Shown here: positions 35,784-47,019 of the stretch, piece after piece
Layout: each line of letters opens with the position of its first letter
Numbering within the stretch: position 1 is the stretch's first letter
DNA from: Ostrinia nubilalis
Lineage: Eukaryota; Arthropoda; Insecta; Lepidoptera; Crambidae
Assembly (NCBI RefSeq): GCF_963855985.1
Contig: NC_087107.1
Coordinates: 8,432,001 to 8,496,000 of the forward strand
Direction of reading: 5' to 3'
DNA: 64,000 nt
The notes under the pieces: model-generated
Databases searched by the model: none
Told to the model about the DNA's origin: nothing
What the model saw: only the letters and a program-made list of their open reading frames with translations
Program-made: the position numbers and the translations under genes

Positions 35784-37185
35784 GTTTACATTTTAATGGG
35801 AATTTTGGCGCGAATTCTTTTTAGGTTAATTAATTAGGTGTTAATACCAAAAATCTGGACCGATAATTTAGTTTTGATGTAAAGTAAGTAATTGGGTAAA
35901 TTGGTAAACAAGGTTTACTAATATTTGGGTACCTAAATGGAATTCTAAGGGCGAGTAAAACACTGGAACCCTTAATGAAAATTAAAAAGAACATGATTAT
36001 ACTATTTTCGTACTTGATTAAAATGTATCAATTTATAAATCTCTACAAGTCTACATATTACCTGTGGTCTTAACTACATATCTTGTAAATGATATTTCCT
36101 TTAATATACATAAAGAGAGGACAAAGGTGATTTAGAAATTCAATTTAACTTTTAGCTAATAACCCAGCAAAGGCAATTTTCTTCCACACCTCCCAGTTGA
36201 GTGCCTTATTCAATATTTAATGTCATATTCAAGTACGCTCGAAGTTAATTGAACTAATTCTACTAATGTACGGCGGTTCGTCCCAATACATACATTAATC
36301 TGCTGTAACATAAGCCATCTGTAATTCCGTGTTATAAGCGTGAAATGTCTAATTACCTAAATTACATGCATGTCCTATTGGTCACAATAAAGTTACGTGC
36401 AGAAGGCTAAGGCTAATTATATTCAACAATTTTTATCAAATGAAAAAAAAGCGTGGAAAGTAATCCTGTGATTTAAAATACGTGATTGGTTAATAAGTAT
36501 TGAAATTCAACCGATCAAATTTTTTTTAAGTTTGTCTCAGACAGTGATGATGAATGAATTTCACTAAGTAAACATAGTAATAGCAGTAGTATTTAGTATC
36601 TAATCTACATTTTTATCTAATGGCGCGATGCCATAGTATTTTTTTATGGACAACGTATGTAGTTTAGCCTAGGTCTTTTTTAATGAAAACGGTTTATTTA
36701 TCAAATTGTAACACACAAAACATCGCGCCATACTATGCTCACCAGTCGCAAGAAAAAATAGTATCCTGCATGTCATTTGTTTTGCGTTGAGACTACCGCT
36801 CAAACCTGCACTGTGGCTATCCTCTAATGAAGCGGAGCACTTGATAATTCGCCCGTATGCTCGGGCAATATGTAATAAAATGCTATTATGCCTCAATGCT
36901 GCCAATTTGATATCCGCCATTGTTGGCTTGGAACCCCTGGGACAGAACTAGATAGAGTCCCTCGATTGCGAAACTTATTTGTGAATTTTGTGATCGAATT
37001 TATTGTGATGCAAACATATATAAAAAATCGAATCTTAAAAATCGAATTTGTACGCCCTATTGAATAAATGAGGCTTGTATTTATAAATTGATCAAGAATG
37101 TAATTTTGGTTTCATCATCATAATAAATATTAAATAATTAGGGAAATTATGGCGAGGCAGAAAAATAAGAAGAATATCATATTAT
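35784..37185. other. No gene seen
   Basis: AT-rich unique sequence. The 83-codon minus-strand frame at 36669-36920 has no domain. Confidence 0.4.
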
Positions 37186-37318
37186 CATTTAGCCACAGGA
37201 CGTCCACTGCGGAACATGGGCCTCCCCCAATGATTTCCATATCGCCCGATTGGTAGTGGCTTGCATCCAGTGGCTTCTACCTACCTTCTTGCTACCTTTA
37301 TGAGATAGAGGTCGACCT
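37186..37318 (-). mobile_element. RTE-type LINE 3' end
   Basis: It starts ATTTAGCCACAGGACGTCC and carries the reversed terminal block with GGCCTCCCCCAATGATTTCC, then decays near 37318. The stop of the element lies directly at its end, as elsewhere. Confidence 0.65.
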
Positions 37319-37989
37319 TTAGTTTATTTTAAATTTATTTTCAAAGAGCATTTTATTTTTAAACCAATATTTTGGAGAGTTTAAATGTCACAATCTCACA
37401 TTATGAAGTAACCGAATGAATAATACTCGTAGATTGTTAAAAATGCTTGCCGAATGAAAATCCCAATCCGAGTTGTCCACTAGATTACCGCCTACTGAGT
37501 GACGTGAGTGACACTTCGCAATGAGGATCAGTACTGTTGTAGAAAATTCAATAAAACTAGTATCTACGTTAATCTTTAAGACATAAGAAAGATATATCTT
37601 TTTGAATTATCCAAATCGGACCATTACTTACGAAGATATTAAATAATAAACATAGGCCGTTTTTGTCGCTAAAAGTCAACGTACGCAGGGCCGCGTGACG
37701 TCACTATATCCGAATCGAGCGCAGCCGGCGTACTATTGGGATGGAAAATATTTTTTTCCAGCTAAACTATCAGTTTTAGAAAAAAACTTTTAATAACATT
37801 TATTCATCAAAATAAAGTAACCTATCGACCAGTAATTTTTAAAATTTAAAATTGTGAAAAATAAGTATCGCTATGTCCAAAAACCACATTTTTATAGGAT
37901 TCGATGGAATGCGGAGACGCGGTTTTGGGGCGAGTGTAACGTTATGATTGTTGGTATTGAACATAATAATACTAATATGAGTGCTAATA

Positions 37990-38540
37990 CCCAGTTTCTG
38001 GCCTAGAGGGGGGGGGGGGGGGAATAAGTCATACCCAGCTTATAGCCTGGGGGGAGGGGCAGGAGGGGCAAGCCTTACCCAGCTTCTGGCCTTGGTAAGA
38101 GGGGGGGAGAGTCAAGTCATACCCAGATTCTGGTCTAGGGGGGGGGGGGGGGTTAGTCTTACCCAGCTTCTGGCCGAGGGGGAGTCATACCTAGCTTATG
38201 CTTATGGACTGGGGGGAGAGGCTAGCCTTACCCAGCTTCTGGCCTGGGGGGAGAGGGGGGTCAAGTCATAACCTGGTTCTGGCCTAGGGGGGGGGGGGGG
38301 GGTAAGTCATACCCAGCTTCTGGCCTAGGGGGAGTCATAGCCAGCTTATGCTTATGGCCTGGGGGGAGGGGCAAGCCTTACCCAGCTTCTGGCCTGAGAG
38401 GAGGGGGAGGAGTCAAGTCATACCCAGTTTCTGGCCGGGGGGGGGGGGGGGTAAATCATACCCGACTTCTGGCCGAGGGGGAAGTCATGCCCAGCTTATG
38501 ACCTGAGGAGAGGAGAGGGGCGGGGGAGTCATACCCAGCT
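37990..38540. repeat. G-run minisatellite with higher-order period
   Basis: Units of about 37 bp share TACCCAGCTTCTGGCC followed by a G run and AAGTCA. Runs of 15, 15, 16 and 15 consecutive G start at 38008, 38138, 38287 and 38437, spaced 130, 149 and 150 bp. This suggests a higher-order repeat of about 150 bp made of four sub-units. The runs could form G-quadruplexes. The open frame across it is a by-product of the repeat. Confidence 0.85.
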
Positions 38541-38650
38541 TCTAGGCTAAGATTAAATAGATTTCCAGGAGGGAGCAGCTGGCCCGCCCATGGGAACGGC
38601 GAATAGATAGGTAGGTACGTAGGTCTAACTCTACTCTTTTCTGAGTTTTT

Positions 38651-38670
38651 CTCCGCGGTGGTCCGCGGAG
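38651..38670. other. Short GC hairpin
   Basis: CTCCGCGG and CCGCGGAG are perfect 8-bp arms around a 4-nt loop, next to the inner end of the right arm. Confidence 0.7.
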
Positions 38671-39051
38671 ACCCTAATCGCGTCTCCGCGTTCCATTGAA
38701 TCGTATGAGCGTATGGATTTTTTGCGATATTTTTCACAATTTCTATTTTAAAAAATTACCTATCGATAGCTTACTTTATTCTGATGAATAAATGTCATAA
38801 CAAGTTTTTCTCTAAAACTGATAGTTTGGCTAGAAAAAAATATTTTCTATCCACGCAGTACGCCGGCAGCGTTCGGATCGGATATAGTGACGTCATCGGT
38901 CCCGCGCCGGGCGGTCAGTGAACTTTTTTAGTAATTTGGCCATAACTTCGTCAATTTTTGTCGTAGAACAAAAATTTTTGGACTGTATATTAAGGATTTC
39001 ATAGACCTATAAATCTGCATTCACAGCTAAAAATCGAAATGATCCTCATTG

Positions 39052-40925
39052 TATGGCGCTTTGCCCCGAGGCGAAGAAGCCCCATCGGCTACTTCGCCCC
39101 TGCCGTTGGATTAATATTAAAGTCTTTCTCTCACTCTATTATTAGCCTATAACCCCCAATCACCCGGCCTAGGGCGTCCATATGTCAGTGACGTCACTTT
39201 GCGCGCCATTGCGCGTACGCCCCAAGAGTTAGGGCAATATTGCTAATTGGCGATTGTTCGCACTTTTGTGGGGGTAGTTTTTGGAGATTTCAGTGGATAT
39301 GGAACTGTAAATGTTCCGTATTTTTTATGGAATGAAAAAATTTCACTAAGATACGTGAGCAAAATCTACCTAAATGCAGATAAAAAAATAACTTGTTGTA
39401 AATAAATAAATAAAAAAGTACTTGAAGATGCTCCCTCACGGGAAGCATTCACGTGTATCTAATGTAGCATTACACAATCGTAGAAATACCTCGAATAATG
39501 GTCGGTTTTCCTCCTTCACTGATATAATTCTGGAATCTGTAACGTTACATTGCACACGAATGCTCCCGGTGAGAGAGCACCTTTAAACAATTATTATCAA
39601 TAAACAAATAAAAATGAAAAAGTTATTTCGCCTTACACAACTTCATAACTGTTAATAGATACGCAAATCAAATTACATTGTAATCGCCAACTTTCGAGCG
39701 CGATAAAATCCGTTGACCAAAATTGGATGACGTGACCGCGTCAGAACCGTTCGTGATCGTATCATGACGTAAACAGAGTGCATGATAAAAATTACGTAAT
39801 ACGTCACCCTTGACGCATTGTGGGCGGCGGGACCAACCTGATTAATGACGGCACGGATAAAAACCACGGGGGCGAAGCACTGGGACCCCGAAAATTCGCC
39901 CTTGTATTTATTGCTTATCCATTTTATTACGATCAACCTTTTTCTTGTTTACGGCGTAGAGCGAGTGGCGGCCAGAATTGGCGCGCGGATTTGAAATTGG
40001 AACGAGTTTTAAAAAGAAATTCGCGCGAATGGCCGCGCGAGTGACGTTCGAATTTCAAAATGGTCCTCGATCGGCGGTTTACGGAGTTGGCTTCACGCCT
40101 CATCTGACGTTATGGGTCTACGTGATCGAACTCCGACATTAGATTAGGGAGTGCGTTTAAACGGCGATATTGATATTCATAGTTTATGCAGTAGTGGATA
40201 GAGGACGTGTGGAGCGAATTGAGTTCGAAACGTGCGAGCAAATCGGTTTTAAAAGCACTTTACTTCATCACGTTCTAACTTCTACACCACAGAAAATTTC
40301 CAAGATATAAAAATAAATCTGTACACTTTTTTTAAACCTGCAGATAACTAAGCTCTATGCCTTATAAATTTCTTATTAAAGATATCGACAATAGGCGTAA
40401 GGGTCAGTCCCTAATGACGGAGGGTGCCAAGTGCACATACTCTGTCCCCTACATAAATAACTACATAATATCAACTATTTGATTAGGCATTAGGGAGCGA
40501 CCCTCTTTCATTAGATCTTTAAATGCGTTTTCCAAATGAGATTTCGGTGTTTTGTATGAAATATGTCAGTTTTATTGGCAGCGGGAATTCAATTTTGTAC
40601 ATTGTAGGGGATTTTGATTAAACGCTATCTAGGAAATTACTGTTTATTGCCAATTTAATAAAGTGAGCTCCCGTTAATGTTAACCCCAGGACATAAGTAT
40701 TACATTTTGTTAATAATAATTTTTAATTGTAATTTATTGACGATACAGTCGAAAATTCTATGAAAGAAGCTGTCAAATAATATCTGATCTAGTTCCCTTA
40801 CTTGGTCACGCTTTATTTTCAATTTTCGATCTTAATTAAAATTCATAGACAACTTTTTAAACCCTATTCTGTCACGCCCAATTTAACTAACCCTGTAAAT
40901 GCTTTTTGGTTTTAACTCCAAACCC
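39052..40925. other. No gene seen; CpG-richer patch
   Basis: 39660-40150 is less AT-rich than its neighbours and has several GCGCG and ACGTCA motifs, but no supported exon. The short frames at 39673-40044 on both strands have no domain. It could be a conserved regulatory segment or an old GC-rich transposon; I cannot tell. Confidence 0.35.
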
Positions 40926-40929
40926 GATA

Positions 40930-41065
40930 ACCGTATCCGGACACGAGTGCGAGTGCCAATTACTCGTGCCATTAGGCGTCCGGGTAAATAAAAATAGTGT
41001 CCGTTGACTTCTATTAATTTGTGAACTTTAAACGGATACTGTTAAGGTGCATAATGAGTAATCAC
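40930..41065 (+). repeat. Diverged dispersed unit 1
   Basis: CCGTATCCGGACACG and then AATTTGTGAACTTTAAACGG and TAATGAGTAATC align with units at about 41430-41575 and 42150-42290 in the same orientation, with many changes. Confidence 0.5.
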
Positions 41066-41429
41066 CAAAACACAAGAGGAACGAGAAATGGAAATGATAC
41101 AACCACAAAAAGAAAGATTTTCACTTATTAATTCGCCAGACGAACTAAAATATACTATTGTAACTTTGTAAATTATACTTTTTCAACATATACTGGTTTT
41201 GGTTATTTTTTTTTATAAAAGAATAACTTTCCTATTTCGTCTCGTGTGCTTAGAAAGCAGACAAACCTTAGGATACTGAATTATTTGCATACATTCTTGT
41301 TTTACAAAAATACTGTAACATAGGCCAATTCTTACGTACGAGATAAAAAAGTAGGATACTTATCTTCTTAACCTTAAAAAATCGTATTTAAAAATAGGGT
41401 TAACAGTCTGCGAAGTCCGCATATAGCCG

Positions 41430-41575
41430 GATAAATTACTAAACCGTCCGAGCCGGACAGACACGCGTCCGGGGATCCCGATCGCGCAAAATGAAAATAG
41501 CGGCCGTCATTTGCGACTAATTTGTGACCGTAACCGGACACTGCTGGCGTTAATGATAGTCCCGGAGAGGTGGCG
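41430..41575 (+). repeat. Diverged dispersed unit 2
   Basis: ATAGCGGCCGTCATTTGCG, ACTAATTTGTGACCGTAACC and GGACACTGCTGGCGTTAATG give the clearest version of the unit. The preceding part is CCGG-rich, as in the other two. Confidence 0.55.
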
Positions 41576-42149
41576 TTAGATAAATTGAGAGGGAAAACAA
41601 AAAATCTCGTAGAAAACATACGTAAGCTAGATTTTCATTTTCATAGATTTAGATTTTCATTGACTTTTAACCAAGCAGTGTTTGAATTGACCCCATAATA
41701 ATATTAATGTTATCTTTGAAGAAACAGTTAAAAACCAATGGATTTTTTGTTAGCCTGGTTACAGGTTAATAAAAGTAAGTGCATGTCGCCAAAAATTAAT
41801 TTCAGACTTCGACATACATGTGTAAGTAAAACAGGAAAGTTCTATTGTACCTCTATCCATCAAAGCACTGAACCTTATTTAATGCTCTTTTGAACAGAGA
41901 TTACGGTACAAAAGGCGAATTAAAGCCTCGCTATTTCATTCATCATGTCAGATCATGATAGATTTTGCATCCCTCACATATAATGAAACCCATCGGATTA
42001 ATGTCATGCGATCATTCATTTGTAGGTATAATGTTTCTGTTATTTCGTCGAAAAATACTATAAATGTAACGTGCCTATATTTGGCATATTATTACATCGT
42101 GATATAAATAAATGACTTGTAATTACAGAAACATTTCGCCACTTAACCC

Positions 42150-42290
42150 GAAACTGCGGGGCGGAGTTCCGAACCGGACAACCCGGACGTCCGGGCCTCA
42201 ATTAGCCGCATCATTACAGAAAATGCGTCTGTCATTTACCGCTAATTCGCAAGCAATCGGACACTTTTGGTGGCCCTAATGACAATCAGT
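42150..42290 (+). repeat. Diverged dispersed unit 3
   Basis: ATGCGTCTGTCATTTACCGC, TAATTCGCAAGCAATCGGAC and TGGCCCTAATGACAATC align with unit 2. The three units are about 500 and 720 bp apart, so this is not a simple tandem array. Confidence 0.55.
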
Positions 42291-43520
42291 TAAAAAGCCT
42301 AGAATAAATGAAAATAGACTATACATAAAACTCGATAACATCATTATTAAATTGATACTTCTGGAAACTTTTGGAAGAATCACTACATATTTTAGCACCA
42401 ATCAAAGAAAAAAATACGGATATTTCGAAAAAGTCACGATAAAAAAGAAATCCGAAACAGGAAACTTTATACTTCCGAAAATAACTGGACAATACAGAAC
42501 TTTTTTCACCAATACATGTTATGAATTATTTAATATCTGGATCACGTGATCCCAGAATTACAATGGCGTCAAACTAATAACTTCTCCGCAAGAAATATCA
42601 CTTTTTGGGGAAAATAAAATATTATTTCGGCCCCCCAGTCTGCGGACTGTGAACAAACAGTTGTAAGGGGAAGCGGGCATTTCGCAAATATGTTGTAAAA
42701 TAAACAGCAACAAATTTCATATCGGGGCAGGGGCATTATTCTTGGCAGGGGCAAAAATAGTGTGTTTAAGGAGCTTATCCCCGACGATATGAGGTTATTG
42801 GCAGAGGGTGAGAATTTATTGCATCTGAATAAATAAAATTTGTATTAAGCCACTTTTATGTTGCACATTCGTATGCGATGTTAACCCTAAAATGTCGGGA
42901 GTAAAATATGAAAAATTGACAGTACACCTGTAATTGGTTTTATCCCTTAGTCCAATAAAGGGTAAAGTTTCTATAATAAATTAAATTATAATAATTTTAA
43001 AAATGAGAATGCTGCTGCGGTCACATTAGGTAGGTATTTTAGTTGATTAAAACTGAGAAATATAGAAGAAGAAAAAAACGCAAAATTACATCTGTCTCTA
43101 GAACGATTCTGTACAAAGTTACAAACATTCATCACAAACAATTTGCCCCTTTCGTCTAAAGTCTGACTGAACAATTTAGTGGTCTTATAGCTTGTGTTCC
43201 TGAACTAAATTGGCACTGTTTTCTCACAAGCCACCTGAATTTACGAGCTCACCGCTCTTACGTTGAGTATCAAACTGCATCTAGTGCCTACAACCACAAA
43301 GGAATTAATGCCAGTAGGTCTATTACAAAGGTATATTAACACAGAAATCATATCTGACCAGAATACCTAAAAATCCAATCATAAATAATGCGCACGTAAG
43401 ATGCAAGCACAAGCACACGCTTGTCAAACATATTTTTGCGGACACACATAATACAAAAGTATGAGATGCAAAATACTAATAGAACTTATTATAAGTACCT
43501 ACGTATTAAAAATAATGCGT
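42291..43520. other. No gene seen
   Basis: AT-rich unique sequence. Frames of 61-65 codons have no domain. Confidence 0.4.
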
Positions 43521-43522
43521 TC

Positions 43523-43672
43523 TATTATTATTCGTTCGTTCGTTTCAGCCGAATGACGTCCACTGCTGGACAAAGTCCTCCCCCAAGGATTTCCGCTGTT
43601 CAACGCTGCCCGCGCCGCATTAATTCCCGTGACCTTCACCAGATCGTCGGTCTACCTAGTCGTCTTACCAGA
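43523..43672 (-). mobile_element. RTE-type LINE 3' end
   Basis: It begins TTCGTTCGTTTCAGCCGAAT, so its tail is CGAA-like, not TGA-like, as in the long copy at 47020. It keeps the segment coding WTDDLVKV and ends near 43672. Confidence 0.7.
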
Positions 43673-43679
43673 AAACGCC

Positions 43680-44090
43680 GCCATTTTTTACTCAGGCTCT
43701 TCTGTGTCTATTTCTCTTGCGTATGTCAGTACTAGCTCCGATGTACATGGGCTCAAGAGTTGATAGCACACTCGTCGGCACGTCGTTGCATACACCTTAA
43801 TTGTCCATTCGGTTGTGGGAGCGTAGCTAAAGGACGAAGCACCCTTAGCAACCCGGAAACGGATCGTAACCGTATCGACTTGAGGCGGTCAGTTTTTTTG
43901 TATGAAACTCCGTACACGTAAACGTAAACGCCTCGCCTCGCGACGAAAGGCGAAAGGTGTAAATCCTTTTCTAGGTTGATAAGTGTGCTATGACCTTACA
44001 CTAATAGTCTGGGCTAGTTAAAGCGATTCTTGGTAGTGTTGGACTGTTTGAGTTTCATTAGGTCTGAGAACTGGGACTAACTAACAGGAC
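43680..44090. other. No gene seen
   Basis: Moderately GC-rich sequence with no open frame or recognised repeat. Confidence 0.35.
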
Positions 44091-44092
44091 AT

Positions 44093-44176
44093 CTGTATGC
44101 TTACCATGAGTTTACATTAGATGTGCTCGCTAGCAAGTGCGTCAACAAAATCTATGAAGATTTTCTTGAAAGTAGG
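44093..44176. mobile_element. Half copy of the GCTTACCATGAG MITE
   Basis: GCTTACCATGAGTTTACATT and GTGCTCGCTAGC, then ATCTATGAAGATTTT and CTTGAAAGTA, match the right half of the element at 54792-54970 in reverse. The other half is absent. Confidence 0.6.
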
Positions 44177-45535
44177 TAGGTTTTTTTATTTTTTTTTATG
44201 CATAACAAGGCAGATACCTATATTCTGTGCGTCCACTTTACAATTTTCAAGATGAACGCAATAAAAATGTCAAAATAGTTGCGGAAAATAAATATAAAGT
44301 TATTGGTGAAGGAAGAAGGGCTATGATAAGGGGACCTTACGAGGATGGGATCGCACTTAAATTTTTCAAAGATGCCAGCACATTTTGACACTATTTTTGT
44401 TACATTATTTAGCAAAGGCATCAAATGACAGTCAGCTAGCGAAATCCCAATTTTCATTAACCCACCGCTACCTCGGAGCACACATAAAATATTCCAAATA
44501 ACAATATTGGGGTTACGTAAACGTGACGCGTCGTATCTAAGCGCGTAATAGGAATGTAAGGACGTATGTATACTGGACTGTCTTTTACTTTTAGAAAGCA
44601 CCTATGTGATTGAAAAGGTATTGATCTTTTGTAAATGATGCTGCAATATGAGGTTAGAAATAGTCATCGTCATGAAATGATATCTACTGCCTATTAACAA
44701 TGGATTAAAAATGCCCTTTAAAACAGTGAATCATTTAGGTCTTAGTCCAACTGAAAACATGGTGTCTAGTCTAGATCAGAAAAAGAAAGAAAAGATTACA
44801 GTGGGACAATAAACAAATAACTACGTAAAAAGAAAACACGAATAAAGAGGAATTACTGAACTGAGTAGTGTCGCAATTGCGATGTCAATTAATTATGATT
44901 CTGATTCTTCTCAACACAGTCCCGAAGCAGTGGTAGGCTTAAAGTAATACCTATTGGGATATCTAAAAAAGCTGTGCCCATTGGTAAATCTAAACGACTA
45001 CGTTTGCGATCACTTTAATTTCCTTCAAAAAGTTCCGAAAAACCAACTGTGAACTTGTGAACACGACCTACGCGCGTAATGTGGGGCTTATCTATCCATC
45101 GTGTATCCAGGGTTGGCAAAAAGAGCACTCGCACGAGGATTAATGGTGGATCAGACGGCGTTAACACCGAAATGCCCCTATCTCGGTTTAGGCACAACCA
45201 AGGTGGAAAGAGCAGATCCGGGTAAAACCGTCCCTATTCGGTGGTTTGCTTTAGCATTGGATCCAATTTTGTGAAGTTAAATGCCGTGACGTATGCATAG
45301 TTTGTGCCACATTTTTTTTGCCTAAAATTAACCATGAAAGATAACCCACCGTAAGTTTCATCTAGGTAAAATGTTTGTCTTCTTAACTCCATTGATTTAG
45401 TAACTGTGAAAAACTGCCTAAATTTCAATTGATTCGAATATTTGACAGTGTGAGGCTACCTTTAAGCCCACTCTGCCCAGTTTCATGTGGTGGTAGCAAA
45501 AATGCCTACTGCCTACCTCGACACTATTTTTCGCT
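44177..45535. other. No gene seen
   Basis: Unique sequence. The minus-strand frames of 127 codons (44218-44601), 60 and 64 codons show no domain, and no coding signal supports them. Confidence 0.4.
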
Positions 45536-45536
45536 C

Positions 45537-45648
45537 TCATAAAGGTAGCAGGATGGCGCTGGATGCAGGCCGCTGTCAACCGGGCGTGTGGAAATCATTG
45601 GGGAAGGCCTATGTTCAGCAGTGGACGTCCTGTGGCTGAAATGATGAT
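45537..45648 (+). mobile_element. RTE-type LINE 3' end, short
   Basis: It starts within the codons for IKVAGW and runs through GGCCTATGTTCAGCAGTGG to a two-unit TGA tail at about 45648. Confidence 0.7.
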
Positions 45649-45721
45649 TGTCTATCTCTGCCTGTCCTATAACGTGGATTACAGTAAAGCTACTGCATCT
45701 AACTTCATTTGAGGATCAGGT

Positions 45722-45985
45722 CCGCTGTCTATACTGTTCCGTTCAAGAATTAAGTTTCCTCTAATTAAGTGTGCGATTAGTTAATCGATGCGTTGGATCT
45801 ATGTTCTTTGTCAGGCTTGTAACGCGGATTCAAGGAGCTAGCGAGTACTTAGGGCTCATTATCTTGGACATAAATCACACAGAATACAACAAGTTTCCTA
45901 AGGTTCCAAGGGTCTAAGTCCGCCTGGCTAACTACCACCATCTTACCTAAGTCTGACGCCATAATAACAATGTTAACAGCATTGT
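45722..45985 (+). repeat. Long direct repeat, left copy
   Basis: About 264 bp starting CCGCTGTCTATACTGTTCC is repeated at 48219-48472 with a few substitutions and small indels. The two copies flank the 2.2-kb element at 45989-48220. The right copy continues into LINE 3'-like sequence. This copy stops at GCATTGT, where the element begins. Confidence 0.85.
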
Positions 45986-46297
45986 GACGGGTCCATATTC
46001 GGTTGCATAAAAAATATTGTCATAATTTAAGAGTGCATAAAGTTTTTTGGCATACTCATCATTTCGCATAACGTTCATACAGAATAAATGATAAGGCATA
46101 AATTTTTTTGCCATAACCACTTTTATTATAATAATATTTTAGTATATATTTTTTCTGTATTCTTGTTTTTTTAATAACGATTTCTAGGCATAACATTTAT
46201 TGGCATCTAAACCAATGCCATAAATATTATCATTCATAATATACAAAATACCATAATTTTAACAAATATGAAATATAAGTTAACAAATATAAATAGA

Positions 46298-46524
46298 CAA
46301 GCAAGCATGCAAACAAGCATGCAAGCAAGCAGCAAGCATGCAATCAAACAGCAAGCATGCAAGCAAGCTGCAAGGAAGCATGTAAGCATGCATGCAAGCA
46401 AGGATGCAAACAAGCAAGCCTGCAAGCAAGCAGCAAGCAAGCAGCAAGCAAGCAGCAAGCAAGCAGCAAGCAAGCATGCAAGCAAGCAGCAAGGAAGCAT
46501 GCATGCAAGCATGCAAGCAAGCAT
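46298..46524. repeat. AAGC/ATGC satellite, copy A
   Basis: About 227 bp is built of 4-bp units, mainly AAGC and ATGC with variants such as AAAC. Copy B has the reverse complement over about 324 bp. Open frames of up to 186 codons across this block (Lys-Gln-Ala-Ser or Cys-Leu-rich) come only from the repeat. Confidence 0.85.
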
Positions 46525-46554
46525 TAGGATTGCCTTATCTCCGGCGCTGCGGGA

Positions 46555-46710
46555 AGTGCGGTCCTTCCGCTCTGGCGTAACATATACCCGGCATGCCATG
46601 CTCGCTTCCGCAGCTTCGGCTTGCTGGTCGCCTTCGGCGACCAGCCTCAGCCGCTCCAGCTCGCACGGCTGCCGGATATATGTTACAGCGAGCGAGGACC
46701 GCACTCCCTC
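46555..46710. other. GC-rich nested hairpin, copy A only
   Basis: GCGGTCCTTCCGCTC and CGTAACATATACCCGGC on the left pair with GCCGGATATATGTTAC and GCGAGGACCGC on the right. A perfect inner hairpin, CTGGTCGCC and GGCGACCAG around TTC, lies at 46624-46644. Copy B lacks this block, jumping from AAGTGCGG to GGCTTTTAAA. Confidence 0.7.
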
Positions 46711-47019
46711 CGCGCCTCCGGCTTTTAAATTACACTCTAGTATAGGGCAGACTAGTACCACGTGGAAGAGACCACGGCCAGTCGGGATCAACATAATTTC
46801 AGACCAGGCAAGCTTAATGTTGTAAAAGAAATGTGGACTGTATAATATGTGCGTTATAATAGATAAGAGGGATTCAAGATCAAACAGAATGTAGTTTCAC
46901 GAGATTAAGTTTTCTAAGAAACAGGTCAAAAATTAAGAACAAAAATGACAATGATACAGAGAATTTAGTTTTTGCAAATCTATAGGCCGAAAGAGTATAA
47001 AGGTGGAAGGAGGATCGTT

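Larger units (their letters stand above)
37519..39051. mobile_element. Inverted-arm element around a G-rich minisatellite
   Basis: Arms of about 407 bp (37519-37925) and 377 bp (38675-39051) face each other. They share CAATGAGGATCA at the ends, then GACGTCACTATATCCGA, CCGGCGTACT, AACTATCAGTTTTAGA and GGAGACGCG near the inner ends. They are diverged but clearly homologous. No target duplication could be fixed. There is no coding sequence. It could be a decayed long-TIR transposon. Confidence 0.6.

Noticed and set aside
37981..38271. Gly-rich 96-codon frame
   Set aside because: Product of the G-run minisatellite; the reverse strand is just as open in places.
44218..44601. 127-codon minus-strand frame
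   Set aside because: No domain, no coding bias I can see, and no neighbouring splice signals; length is within chance for 64 kb read in six frames.
46234..46825. Long frames of 185-186 codons on both strands
   Set aside because: They exist only because a 4-bp satellite without stop codons crosses the region; the residues are a simple repeat and copy B gives a different set.
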